From: Flavimobilis massiliensis
Lineage (GTDB): Bacteria > Actinomycetota > Actinomycetes > Actinomycetales > Cellulomonadaceae
DNA length: 64,000 bases
Direction: 5' to 3'
Assembly (NCBI RefSeq): GCF_900240335.1
Contig: NZ_LT964979.1
Span: 2,790,001 to 2,854,000 of the forward strand
Shown here: positions 42,468 to 52,058 of the stretch, piece after piece
Layout of the letters: each line of letters opens with the position of its first letter
Numbering within the stretch: position 1 is the stretch's first letter
Notes under the pieces: generated by a model
Seen by the model: only the letters and a program-made list of their open reading frames with translations
Told to the model about the DNA's origin: nothing
Databases searched by the model: none
Made by a program: the position numbers and the translations under genes

Positions 42468-45400
42468 GGGCGCGGCTCGCCCCGGCGGACGCGCCGCTCG
42501 TCCTTGTACCGGACGCGGCGCAGGACACGGCGGTCACGCGTGCGCGCACGGCGCGCGCGCTGCTCGTCACGGGAGCCCCGGGCACGGGCCGCACGACGAC
42601 GGCGCTGCGGATCGCTGCCGACCACCTCGCACCGGACGACGGCCGTGCGCCGCTCGATCCGGCGCGCGTGCTCGTCGTCGCGGCGTCACGGCGTGGCGCG
42701 GGGCTGATCCGTGACCGGCTCGCGGCGCTCACGGGCCGGACGGTCGGGGCGCCCCTCGTGCGGACGGCGCCGTCGGTCGCGCACGCGATCCTGCGCCGCC
42801 GCGCGGCGGCGCTCGAGCTGCCGGCGCCGACGCTCATCTCGGGCCCCGAGCAGGACCTCGTGCTCGCCGAGCTCCTCGAGGGGCACCTCGACGGCGAGGG
42901 GACGGACCTCGTCCTGCCGCCCGGGGTGCCGCCGGAGGCCCTGCGCACGCGCGGGTTCCGGGACGAGCTGCGTGACGTCGTCATGCGGGCTGCGGAGCGC
43001 GGGCTCGACCCGGTCGCGCTCGACGAGCTCGGCGTCGCGCGCGAGCGGCCCGCGTGGCGGCTCGCCGCTCGGCTCATGGAGGAGTACCGCGACGTCATGG
43101 CGCTGCGGACCCTCACCCCGGACCTCGGTGAGCGCGTCGACCCGGCGTCGGTCGTCCATGAGGCCGTCGAGGCCCTGCTCGCGTGGGACGACGAGGTGCC
43201 GGGGGCGGCGAGGCCGCGCTGGGACCTCGTCGTCGTCGACGACTACCAGGAGGCGACGCAGGCCCTCGCGCGGCTGTGCGACCTGCTGCTCGACGACGGG
43301 GCGCGGCTCGTGCTGCTCGGCGACCCCGACCTCGCGGTCCAGGGGTTCCGCGGGGCTGTGCCGGGGCTCGTCGCGCAGGCCGCTGCACCGCGCGCGTCCG
43401 GCACGGCAGCGTTCGGCGCCGAGCACGTCGTCCTCGGCACGGTGCACCGGCACGGGCTGGCGCTGCGCGAGGTGACGACGCGCGTCGCCTCGCTCGTCGG
43501 GGCGGTGGGCACGGTGGCGCACCGCAAGGCCGAGGCCGCTGACACCGCGACGCCCGGCACGGTCCGTACCGCGATCCTCGACGGTGCCGCTCAGGAGCAC
43601 GCGTACGTCGCGCACGCGCTGCGCTCGTGGCACCTGCACGAGGGGTTGCCGTGGTCGGAGATGGTCGTCCTCGCACGCTCGGGAGGGCAGGTGGCCGCGC
43701 TGCGGCGCGCGCTCACCGCGGCGTCCGTGCCGGTGACGGTGCTCGGGTCTGAGGGGCCGCTGCGGGACGAGCCCGCGGTGCGTCCGCTGCTCGACGCGGT
43801 CGAGGTCGCCTCGGGCGCGGAGCTCGATGCCGACCGGGCGGTCGCGCTCCTCCTCTCGCCGATCGGTGGGCTCGACGTCGTCGGGCTGCGCCGGCTCCGG
43901 CGCGCGCTGCGCGCCGACGAACTCTCGAGCGGCGGCACGAGGACGTCGGACGCGCTTCTCGTCGAGGTGCTCGCGGACCCGGTGAGGGCGGAGGTGTTGC
44001 CGTCGGCCGTCCGACGCGCTCCCGCCCGGGTCGCGCGTGTCCTCGCACGTGGCCGGGAGGCCGCCGCGCTCTCAGGCGCCGATGCGCAGACCGTCCTCTG
44101 GGCCGTGTGGGACGCAACCGGGCTTGCACCGCTGTGGCGGGACGCGGCGCTCGGCGGGGGCGCCGCGGGCGCCCGGGCGGACCGTGACCTCGACGCCGTG
44201 CTCGCCCTCTTCAAGGCAGCGGAGTGGTTCGTCGAGCGCAATGCGCGCCGCACCCCGGGGATGTTCGTCGACCACGTGCGCTCGCAGGAGCTGCCCGCGG
44301 ACTCGCTCGCGCAGCGTGGCGGAGTGACGGACGCGGTGAGCGTCCTCACGCCCGCAGGCGCGGCCGGCCGGGAGTGGCGCGCCGTCGTCGTCGCGGGCGT
44401 CCAGGAAGGGGTGTGGCCTGACCTCCGGCTGCGGGACACGCTGCTCGGGGCGCAGGCTCTCGTCGACGCGGTCGCGGGTCAGGACGTCGCCGACGGCGAC
44501 CCGGAGCGGCTCGCCCGTGCACGTCGGGCGGTGCTCTCCGACGAGGTCCGCGCGTTCCTCGTCGCCGTCTCGCGGGCGCGCGAGCACCTGCTCGTCACCG
44601 CGGTGAGCGACACCGAGCAGTTGCCGTCCGTCCTCCTCGACCTCGTCGAACCACCCGGTCCGGACGTCGACGAGGACGCGCCCGACCCGCGTCGCCGTGA
44701 GGCGCCCGTCGCGCTCGACCTGCGGGGCCTCGTCCTCCGGGCGCGGCTGCTCCTCCAGACCGGGAGCACGGCCGGACTGGTCGGCGGTGAGCGCGTCGCC
44801 ACGAGCCCCGGAGGAGCCGCGCACGAGGCCGCCCAGGCCGAGGCTGCCGACGTCCTCGCGCTCCTCGCCGACATGGGCGTGGGCGTCGCCGACCCCGCGG
44901 GCTGGTACGGCACGCACGACGTCTCGAGCACCGCGCCCGCGTGGGGCCCGGACGACCGCGTGCGCGTCTCGCCGTCGAAGGTCGAGCAGGTGCACCGCTG
45001 CGCGCTGCGCTGGGCGCTCGAGGCCTCCGGGGGGCGTGCGGCGGACGCCGTGCAGCAGAGCCTCGGCACGCTCGTCCACGCGATCGCGGAGACGTACCCG
45101 TCGGGCAGCTTCTCGGAGCTCGTCGGCGAGCTCGAACGGCGCTGGCCCGAGCTCGGGCTGCGGCCCGGCTGGCCTGAGACGGTCGCCCGGACGAGGGCCC
45201 GCACGATGATCGACCGCCTCGCGCAGCACATGGCCGCGAGCGGGGAGGTCCTCGCGACGGAGGCCCGCTTCGCCGCGGAGATCGGACGGGCGGATCTCGT
45301 CGGGAGCGTCGACCGCCTCGTGCGGCAGCCCGACGGCTCGGTCGTGGTCGAGGACCTCAAGACCGGCGCGGCAGGCAACGCCAAGGACGCCGAGGTCAAC

Positions 45401-45721
45401 CCGCAGCTCGGCGCGTACCAGGTCGCTCTTGAGGCCGGGGCGTTCGCCGACGTCCCCGGCGTCGGGGAGGCCCCGGTGAGCGGCGGGGCACGGCTCGTCC
45501 ACGTCGGCGGGACGTTGAAAGGCCCCTCGCTGCGCGAGCAGCCCCCGCTCGCGGACGCCGAGGATCCCGGGGGGGCTCGCGAGCTCGTCGAGGGCGCCGC
45601 CACGGCGATGGCCGCGGCGACCTTCACCGCGACACGCAACTCGATGTGCGACTTCTGCCCGGTGCGGCGCTCCTGCCCGCTCCAGGAGGAGGGACGCACC
45701 ATGGGAGGGACCACCGCATGA
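42464..45721 (+). CDS. adnA: AdnA-like helicase-nuclease subunit with degenerate motor
   Basis: 1085 aa. UvrD-like motor at the N-terminus and RecB/AddB-type nuclease at the C-terminus. Walker A is GAPGTGRTT with Arg43 in place of Lys, and motif II reads DDYQE (259-263) in place of DEYQD, so the motor looks inactive. The nuclease keeps VEDLKTG (Asp964, Lys966). Cys846, Cys1062, Cys1065 and Cys1071 match the AddB-type 4Fe-4S set. AdnAB resects DNA double-strand breaks. Overlaps adnB by 4 nt. Family name rests on the heterodimer layout and gene order. Confidence 0.88.
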   Translation: MRARLAPADAPLVLVPDAAQDTAVTRARTARALLVTGAPGTGRTTTALRIAADHLAPDDGRAPLDPARVLVVAASRRGAGLIRDRLAALTGRTVGAPLVRTAPSVAHAILRRRAAALELPAPTLISGPEQDLVLAELLEGHLDGEGTDLVLPPGVPPEALRTRGFRDELRDVVMRAAERGLDPVALDELGVARERPAWRLAARLMEEYRDVMALRTLTPDLGERVDPASVVHEAVEALLAWDDEVPGAARPRWDLVVVDDYQEATQALARLCDLLLDDGARLVLLGDPDLAVQGFRGAVPGLVAQAAAPRASGTAAFGAEHVVLGTVHRHGLALREVTTRVASLVGAVGTVAHRKAEAADTATPGTVRTAILDGAAQEHAYVAHALRSWHLHEGLPWSEMVVLARSGGQVAALRRALTAASVPVTVLGSEGPLRDEPAVRPLLDAVEVASGAELDADRAVALLLSPIGGLDVVGLRRLRRALRADELSSGGTRTSDALLVEVLADPVRAEVLPSAVRRAPARVARVLARGREAAALSGADAQTVLWAVWDATGLAPLWRDAALGGGAAGARADRDLDAVLALFKAAEWFVERNARRTPGMFVDHVRSQELPADSLAQRGGVTDAVSVLTPAGAAGREWRAVVVAGVQEGVWPDLRLRDTLLGAQALVDAVAGQDVADGDPERLARARRAVLSDEVRAFLVAVSRAREHLLVTAVSDTEQLPSVLLDLVEPPGPDVDEDAPDPRRREAPVALDLRGLVLRARLLLQTGSTAGLVGGERVATSPGGAAHEAAQAEAADVLALLADMGVGVADPAGWYGTHDVSSTAPAWGPDDRVRVSPSKVEQVHRCALRWALEASGGRAADAVQQSLGTLVHAIAETYPSGSFSELVGELERRWPELGLRPGWPETVARTRARTMIDRLAQHMAASGEVLATEARFAAEIGRADLVGSVDRLVRQPDGSVVVEDLKTGAAGNAKDAEVNPQLGAYQVALEAGAFADVPGVGEAPVSGGARLVHVGGTLKGPSLREQPPLADAEDPGGARELVEGAATAMAAATFTATRNSMCDFCPVRRSCPLQEEGRTMGGTTA

Positions 45722-48700
45722 GCACCACCAGCACGACGGTGAGGTTCTCCGCGGCGGACATCGCCGACCGGCTCGGCCAGTTCCGTCCGACGGACGAGCA
45801 GACGGCCGTCATCGAGGCGCCGCTCGAGCCCGTGCTCGTCGTCGCGGGAGCCGGGTCGGGCAAGACCGAGACGATGTCCGCGCGCGTCGTCTACCTCGTC
45901 GCCAACGGCCTCGTCGCCCCCGACGAGGTCCTCGGCCTCACGTTCACGCGCAAGGCCGCGGGCGAGCTCGCGGAGCGCATCCGGCGGCGCCTGCGGACGC
46001 TCGCCGCGGCCTCCCGTGCCGACGGTGAGGCCGTGCCGTGGGCTGCGGCAGCCGACGACGACGCGGGGGCCGCGCTGCTCGGTGCGCTCGCCCGCCCGGT
46101 CGTCGCGACGTACAACTCCTACGCATCGGGGCTCGTGCGGGAGCACGGACTGCGGCTCGGCATCGAGCCAGGGGCGCGGCTCCTCGGTGAGGCGAGCCAG
46201 TGGCAGCTCGCGCACGACATCGTTGAACGCTGGGCGGGAGAGCTCACGCTCACGTCCGCGACGAGCACCGTCGTCGACGCGGTCCGCAGCATGTCGCAGG
46301 CGCTCGCCGAGCACCTCGTGCCGACTGACGAGGCTCGCGTCCGCATGCAGGGCATCATCGACGCGCTGCTCGGTGCCCCCGAGGTCGCCAAGGGACGCAA
46401 GGGCGTCCGTGCCCCCGTCCGGGATCTCGCGATGCTGCTCGGGCACCGCATCGAGCTGCTCGACCTCGTCGACGAGTACCGCCGTCGCAAGGCCGCGACC
46501 GACTCGCTCGACTTCTCCGACCAGGTCGCGCTCGGCGCACGCCTCGCTGAGGACTTCGGCGAGGTCGGCGCGGGGGAGCGGGCCCGCTACAAGGTCGTGC
46601 TGCTCGACGAGTACCAGGACACGTCGTACGCGCAGGCGCGCATGCTCGGCGCGCTCTTCGGCGACGGGCACGCCGTCACGGCCGTCGGTGACCCGCACCA
46701 GTCGATCTACGGCTGGCGCGGTGCGAGCGCGTCCGGCCTCGCACGCTTCGGCGAGATCTTCCGCGCCGGCACGGGGCTCCACCACCTGTCGCTCTCGACG
46801 TCGTGGCGCAACGACCGCGCCGTGCTCGACGCCGCGAACACCATCGCTGCGCCCCTGCGCCGCGCGCACGAGGGGACCGGCCTCGAGGTGCGCACGCTCG
46901 GCACGCGTCCGGGCGCGGGGACGGGCACGGTGACGAGCCTCTTCACCGTGACGGAGGAGGACGAGGCGGCCGCGGTGGCCGAGGAGATCGCCGCACGCTG
47001 GCGCCCCCGCTCACACCCCGACGGCCCGCGGAGCGCGGCCGTGCTGTGCCGCGCACGCAAGCAGTTCGGCCCGCTCGAGGTCGCGCTGCGCAGGCTCGGC
47101 GTGCCCGTCGAGGTCGTGGGGCTCGGCGGCCTGCTCGACGCTCCCGAGGTCGTCGACCTCCGGGCGCTGCTCGAGGTCATCCACGATCCCTCGCGCGGAG
47201 ACTCGCTCATGCGTCTGCTCACCGGACCGTGGGTCGACCTCGGCGTCGCCGACCTCCTTGCGCTCGCCGACCGTGCGCGGGACCTCGCTCACCGCCACCG
47301 GCTCGCGCGCCGTCCGTCGCCGAGCGAGACCGAGGAGCACGGGGGTGCGGGGACGGACGAGCCGACGACACCCGGTGAGGTCGTCCCGGAGTCCGACGCG
47401 AGCGACGAGACGACGATCGTCGACGTCCTCGACGAGCTGCCTCCGGCAGGGTGGACGAGCCACGACGGTCGCGCCCTCACGCCCGAAGGTCACGCGCGGC
47501 TCGTCCGGCTCGCGGGCATCGTCGAACAGCTCCGCTCGCGGACGTACCTCTCCGTGCCGGAGCTCGTCGTCGAGTGCGAGCGCACCATGGGCCTCGACAT
47601 CGAGGCGGGGCTGCTCGGCCCCGGCCACGCGGGCCGCGCCCGCGCGAACCTCGACGCCTTCCGGGACCTCGCGCTCACCTTCGTCGACGGCTCCGACCTG
47701 CCGACCCTCGGGGCGTTCCTCACGTGGCTCGACGCGACGGCGAGCGCGAACGAGCGGATCGACGGCGCGCTCACGGACCCCGACCCGGACGCCGTCCAGA
47801 TCGTCACGGTCCACGCGGCCAAGGGCCTCGAGTGGGACGTCGTCGCGGTCGCAGGGCTCACCGACGGCAAGTTCCCGTCGACCGCGACGCAGGTCCTCGG
47901 CAAGGCCGGCGAGCCTCAGGCCCCGACGGACTCGGCGTGGCTCACCGGCCTCGGCACGCTGCCGTACCCGCTGCGCGGCGACGCTCCCGACCTGCCGCGG
48001 CTCGCGTACGAGTCCGCGGAGGACCATGCCGACATGGTCGAACGCCTCAAGCTCTTCAAGGAGGACGCCGGCGAGCACCAGGTCGCCGAGGAACGCCGTC
48101 TCGCGTACGTCGCCTACACCCGGGCGCGCGAGCACCTGCTGCTCACGGGCTCATGGTTCCGCGGCGAGGCTCAGAGGCCGAACCCGCCGAGCACTTTCCT
48201 CGTCGAGCTCGCCGAGGCCGGCCTTCTCACGACGACGGGCTGGGCGGAACCGCCCGAGGGGGAGAACCCGACGCTCGCCGCCGAGCACACGGCCGTGTGG
48301 CCGCGCAGCGAGGCCGTGCCCGAGGCGCTCGCCCGGGCTGCGCTGAGGGTCGAGGAGGCGCGCGCTGCGCGCCGGGCACGCGAAGGCGTCCGGCCGGTCG
48401 CGGACGACGAGTCCGCCCGGCTGCACGTGGACGATGGAGGCACTTCGACCACGGACGGGCCCGGCGCAGGCCAGGACACTGCCCCCGTCACCGATCTCGC
48501 CGCGACCGCCGCGATGCTCCTCGCGGAGCGCGAGCTCCGCAGCCGGCCCGTCACCGAGGTCGACGTGCCGACGCACGTCTCGGCGTCCGCGATGGTGCGC
48601 ATGGCGACGGACCGTGCCGAGTACGCGCTCGCGCTGCGCCGCCCGGTGCCGTCGGCGCCTTCCGTGCACGCGCGACGGGGCACGACGTTCCACGCGTGGG

Positions 48701-49164
48701 TTGAGCAGCACTTCGCGGCGCCCGCGCTCATCGACGTCCTCGACCTCGACGACGCGGACGACGAGGCACCGGACGGCGAGCTCGACGCGCTCAAGGCGAC
48801 GTTCCTCGCGACGCCGTGGGCCGACCTCGTGCCGGTCGCGATCGAGGTCGACGTCGAGACTCCGCTCGCGGGTGTCATGACGCGCTCGCGCATCGACGCG
48901 GTGTTCCCCGACCCCGAGCATCCCGGCACGGACCGGGTGGTCGTCGTCGACTGGAAGACCGGACGTGAGCCCCGCGACGCGGACGCCGCGGCGGCGCGGG
49001 AGGTCCAGCTCGCGGTCTACCGGCTCGCATGGGCGAGGTGGACGGGACTACCTCTCGACAAGGTCGACGCGGCGTTCTGCTACGTCGGCTCAGGCACGAC
49101 CGTCCGCCCCGGGCGGCTGCGCGACGAGGCCGAGCTCGAGGCGCTCCTGCGCGGAGAGGGGTGA
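45718..49164 (+). CDS. adnB: AdnB-like ATP-dependent helicase-nuclease subunit
   Basis: 1148 aa. The motor is intact: Walker A GAGSGKT (44-50), motif II LLDEYQDTSYAQ (DEYQD at 297-301), motif VI VAYTRAREHLL. The C-terminal nuclease has VVVDWKTGREP (Asp1078, Lys1080), with no Fe-S cysteine set. It should be the leading motor of the AdnAB pair, moving 3' to 5' and cutting DNA during end resection. The stop is 10 nt from a convergent gene, with no terminator hairpin in the gap. Confidence 0.92.
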   Translation: MSTTSTTVRFSAADIADRLGQFRPTDEQTAVIEAPLEPVLVVAGAGSGKTETMSARVVYLVANGLVAPDEVLGLTFTRKAAGELAERIRRRLRTLAAASRADGEAVPWAAAADDDAGAALLGALARPVVATYNSYASGLVREHGLRLGIEPGARLLGEASQWQLAHDIVERWAGELTLTSATSTVVDAVRSMSQALAEHLVPTDEARVRMQGIIDALLGAPEVAKGRKGVRAPVRDLAMLLGHRIELLDLVDEYRRRKAATDSLDFSDQVALGARLAEDFGEVGAGERARYKVVLLDEYQDTSYAQARMLGALFGDGHAVTAVGDPHQSIYGWRGASASGLARFGEIFRAGTGLHHLSLSTSWRNDRAVLDAANTIAAPLRRAHEGTGLEVRTLGTRPGAGTGTVTSLFTVTEEDEAAAVAEEIAARWRPRSHPDGPRSAAVLCRARKQFGPLEVALRRLGVPVEVVGLGGLLDAPEVVDLRALLEVIHDPSRGDSLMRLLTGPWVDLGVADLLALADRARDLAHRHRLARRPSPSETEEHGGAGTDEPTTPGEVVPESDASDETTIVDVLDELPPAGWTSHDGRALTPEGHARLVRLAGIVEQLRSRTYLSVPELVVECERTMGLDIEAGLLGPGHAGRARANLDAFRDLALTFVDGSDLPTLGAFLTWLDATASANERIDGALTDPDPDAVQIVTVHAAKGLEWDVVAVAGLTDGKFPSTATQVLGKAGEPQAPTDSAWLTGLGTLPYPLRGDAPDLPRLAYESAEDHADMVERLKLFKEDAGEHQVAEERRLAYVAYTRAREHLLLTGSWFRGEAQRPNPPSTFLVELAEAGLLTTTGWAEPPEGENPTLAAEHTAVWPRSEAVPEALARAALRVEEARAARRAREGVRPVADDESARLHVDDGGTSTTDGPGAGQDTAPVTDLAATAAMLLAERELRSRPVTEVDVPTHVSASAMVRMATDRAEYALALRRPVPSAPSVHARRGTTFHAWVEQHFAAPALIDVLDLDDADDEAPDGELDALKATFLATPWADLVPVAIEVDVETPLAGVMTRSRIDAVFPDPEHPGTDRVVVVDWKTGREPRDADAAAAREVQLAVYRLAWARWTGLPLDKVDAAFCYVGSGTTVRPGRLRDEAELEALLRGEG

Positions 49165-49174
49165 CGCGTCGGCG

Positions 49175-50650
49175 TCAGCCGCGGCCCGGACCGTCCGGGC
49201 CGTCGCCGACCGCTTCCGCGGAGTCATCGTCCGGCGAGTCGTCGCTCAGCATGTCGTCGCTCAGCGTGTCGTCGTTCAGTGCGTCGGCGCTGAGCACGTC
49301 CGCCGCGGGCGTCGGCTCGTCGTCAGCCGCTGATGCGGGCGACACGACCCAGTCGGAGCCGTCGGACCCGCGCACCGCGATGACGTCGTCGGGGTCGACG
49401 TCCTCGTACGAGGCCCAGGCGGCACGGGCGTCCGCGATGTCGATCGCCTCAGTCGCGGCTGTCGGAACGAGCGGCGCCGAGGCCTGGGTGGTGGCACCGC
49501 CGACGGTCTCGACCGCGCCCGTGACGGCGCTCCCGGCGCTGAGCGCGCTCGCCGCGCTCACCCCGGACGAGGCGCTCACCCCGGACGAGGCGCTCACTCC
49601 CGACGCCGTGCTCCTACTGCTGACGATCGCCGTGCCGTCGGCCACCTCGGTTGCCTCGACCGGCACTGCGTCGGCGAGCGTGACGCCTGCGGCGACGCCC
49701 GCGCTCACGCGGACGCTGCCGGTCGCAGGCGACTCTCCGGCGGGGTGGAGGGCCTCGTCGAGGTCGAGCATCATCTCGACCGCGTCGGCCTGGATCTGCT
49801 CGTCGCCCTGGTGGACGCCGTGGAGGAGCCAGCGGACGAGCGCAAGCTCGCTCACGAGGTGCGCGCGGTCGACGAGGTGGGTGTCGGACAGCTCCGTGCG
49901 AGCCTGGCGGTAGGCCTCGAGCACGGACTCGGCGGCGTCCTCGGGTGCAGCGACGAGGAGCCATGCGCGGTCGTCGGCAGGGTCTGCGACCTGGCAGGAC
50001 GACCAGTCGACGATCCCGTTGACGGTCTGCTGTGCGACGAGCACGTGGTCGGCACCGAGGTCACCGTGAGTGACGACGGGCCGGTAGCGCCATACGGCGA
50101 CGTCCTCGAGCGAGGCCTCCCAGCGGCGCAGGAGCCGCACGGGCACGCGTCCGGTCGCGGCGGCCTCGTCGAGCTCGGCAAGGCGCCGGCGACGGTAGTC
50201 GTCGGCCGTGTACGAGGGCAGGCCTGCGTCCTCGACGAGCGAGCTCGGAAGCTCGTGGAGCGCGGCGATCGCCTGGCCGACGGCCCGCGCGAGGCCGGGG
50301 CCGGGCCGGAGCTGCTCGAGGGGCAGGGGGTGGCCCGGGATTTCGGGGTAGACGACGGCGCGGCCGCCCTCGTCGAGCTGGGCGAAGCCTGCGGGCGCGG
50401 GGACGGCGAACGGCAGCCGGCCCGTGTCGACGTAGGCGCCGAACGAGCGCAGGAGCGCCATCTCGGCCTCGAGGCTCGCGCCGGCGACGGTGTCGCGCGG
50501 CGAGCGGACCATCCAGCGGCGCCGCTCGTCGTCGACGACGAGCGCGACGTCGTCGTCGCCGTCGGACACGACCGCGGCGACCTCGACGGCGCGCAGGCCG
50601 GGGACGGCGGCGGTCGCGAGGGCGGCGAGGGCGAGGTCGGAGCGCTGCAT
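49175..50650 (-). CDS. APH-type phosphotransferase
   Basis: 491 aa from ATG 50650; TACCGT (minus, 50662-50657) lies 6 nt upstream, so leaderless. The kinase-like fold of the APH/choline kinase group covers about 20-310: VTHGDLGADHVLV is the catalytic loop and GIVDWSSCQVADP the metal-binding loop. The last 170 residues are Ser/Ala/Val/Thr/Asp-rich with repeats such as SGVSASSGVSAA and an acidic end, likely disordered. Homologues beside adnAB and nudC have been called macrolide or aminoglycoside phosphotransferases without proof. Substrate unknown. Confidence 0.85.
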   Translation of the reverse strand: MQRSDLALAALATAAVPGLRAVEVAAVVSDGDDDVALVVDDERRRWMVRSPRDTVAGASLEAEMALLRSFGAYVDTGRLPFAVPAPAGFAQLDEGGRAVVYPEIPGHPLPLEQLRPGPGLARAVGQAIAALHELPSSLVEDAGLPSYTADDYRRRRLAELDEAAATGRVPVRLLRRWEASLEDVAVWRYRPVVTHGDLGADHVLVAQQTVNGIVDWSSCQVADPADDRAWLLVAAPEDAAESVLEAYRQARTELSDTHLVDRAHLVSELALVRWLLHGVHQGDEQIQADAVEMMLDLDEALHPAGESPATGSVRVSAGVAAGVTLADAVPVEATEVADGTAIVSSRSTASGVSASSGVSASSGVSAASALSAGSAVTGAVETVGGATTQASAPLVPTAATEAIDIADARAAWASYEDVDPDDVIAVRGSDGSDWVVSPASAADDEPTPAADVLSADALNDDTLSDDMLSDDSPDDDSAEAVGDGPDGPGRG

Positions 50651-50729
50651 CGCTCCACGGTACGGCGCGAGGGCCCGCGAGGCGGTGAGGGCACGCCCTG
50701 CGTCGTGCGAGACGCGTACCGTGAACGTC

Positions 50730-51704
50730 GTGACGATGCCGACCGACTGGTCCTCCCTGCCGCTGTCCCGCACGGGCACCGATCGTGCCGGGGCGCGGCG
50801 CGACGCGCCTGACAACCTTGCGCGTCTGCTCGCGGCAGCGACGACGCGCGTGCTGCTCGTGCGTGGTGGCGAGCTCGCGCTCGAGCCGGGGGAGGGTCAT
50901 CGTCTTGCGCTCGTCCCGGCGTCGGAGGCCGTGGCGGCGGCCGCGCGCGGGCTCGTGTGCGACCTGGGGCGGTCGTCGCGTGACGGTGGCTCGGACGTGC
51001 TGGCGCTCGTCCTCCCGGCGACGCGGCCTGCGGTCGACATCGAGGGTGTCGAGGCACCGACGCCCCGCGAGGAGCTTGCGGCGGGCCGGAGGTGGGGTGC
51101 GTTGCGGGACGTCGGGCACCTACTCGACGGGCACGATGCGGGCCTTGCGACGGCGGCGGTCGCGCTCGCGGCGTGGCACGCGCGGGCGCCGCGCTGCCCG
51201 TCGTGCGGCGAGCCGACGGTCGCGGTGAGCTCGGGTTGGGCGCGGCGCTGCGAGGACGAGGGGGTCGATCACTACCCGCGGACGGACCCTGCGGTCATCA
51301 TGGCGGTCGTCGACGCGGACGAGCGGCTGCTGCTCGGGCATGCGGCGCACTGGCCGGAGCGTCGGTTCTCGACGCTCGCGGGGTTCGTCGAGGCGGGCGA
51401 GGCCGCCGAGGCGGCTGTGCGGCGGGAGGTGCTCGAGGAGACGGGCGTCGTCGTGGGACGCGTCGAGTTCCGGGCGACGCAGCCGTGGCCGTTCCCGGCG
51501 TCGCTCATGCTCGGCTTCGTCGGGCATGCGGAGACGACGACGGTGACGACGGACGACGTCGAGGTGACGGACGCCCGCTGGTTCACGCGGGACGGCCTCG
51601 CGGCCGACGTCGCTGCGGGGCGTGTGCTGCTGCCGATGCGGTCGTCGATCGCGCGGGCGCTCATCGAGGAGTGGTTCGGCGGAGAGATCGTCGAACCGGC
51701 GTGA
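50730..51704 (+). CDS. nudC: NAD+ diphosphatase, NudC family
   Basis: 324 aa from GTG 50730, with TACCGT (50717-50722) 7 nt upstream. N-terminal NUDIX-like domain, then a zinc ribbon CPSCGE with a third Cys in WARRCEDEG; the fourth expected Cys is missing. Nudix box GFVEAGEAAEAAVRREVLEE continues to TG, and the NudC-specific ATQPWPFPAS follows. Hydrolyses NAD(H) to NMN and AMP and may remove NAD caps from RNA. Divergent from the phosphotransferase, with 79 nt between starts. Confidence 0.93.
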   Translation: MTMPTDWSSLPLSRTGTDRAGARRDAPDNLARLLAAATTRVLLVRGGELALEPGEGHRLALVPASEAVAAAARGLVCDLGRSSRDGGSDVLALVLPATRPAVDIEGVEAPTPREELAAGRRWGALRDVGHLLDGHDAGLATAAVALAAWHARAPRCPSCGEPTVAVSSGWARRCEDEGVDHYPRTDPAVIMAVVDADERLLLGHAAHWPERRFSTLAGFVEAGEAAEAAVRREVLEETGVVVGRVEFRATQPWPFPASLMLGFVGHAETTTVTTDDVEVTDARWFTRDGLAADVAAGRVLLPMRSSIARALIEEWFGGEIVEPA

Positions 51705-52058
51705 CGCTGTGCGTCGGGCGGCGTGACGCTGTGCGTCGAACCGGCGCGGCGGAACGGCTGAGGGGTCCCGGTGGTGGCCTGCGGGGCGTAGGATCTGCTT
51801 GTCCGTGCGCGCTGCGGACGATGACCGCGCCGCGGCCTGCGGACGGAGCAGGTCGTGCCTGGCGGTGCGAGGACCCGTGGCGGGAGACGCCCCGGCCGGA
51901 CGCGTGAGCGGCCGCGCACGCCGGGCCGTGCCACCGGGCCGCCGGTCCGTGCCGTGCTGACGGCCGGGTCTGCGGTGGCAACCGGCCGCCGCGCGGTGCT
52001 GTGCGTCGAGCGCGGCGACGTCGAGCGCGTAATTGTGGTGACGAACGAAGGAAGTGCT
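51705..52058 (+). other. 354-nt region upstream of the SNF2-type helicase
   Basis: No gene recognised. An 18-bp direct repeat gcgtgacgctgtgcgtcg occurs at 51699-51716 and 51721-51738, flanked by repeated tcgaaccggcg (51691 and 51737), so a 46-bp offset duplication covers the nudC stop. TAGGAT at 51789-51794 and TAATTG at 52030-52035 are candidate -10 elements. A 51-codon ORF at 51805-51960 is preceded by the first but has no other support. Confidence 0.45.
52030..52035 (+). promoter_or_regulatory. -10 candidate for the SNF2-type helicase
   Basis: TAATTG is the most AT-rich word in the area. Start of transcription would fall near 52043, followed by a Shine-Dalgarno aaggaag (52048-52054) and GTG 52059, giving a short normal leader instead of a leaderless one. 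Confidence 0.45.

Noticed and set aside
51805..51960. 51-codon ORF after TAGGAT upstream of the SNF2-type helicase
   Set aside because: GTG lies 10 nt from the hexamer, and composition is ordinary GC-rich noise.
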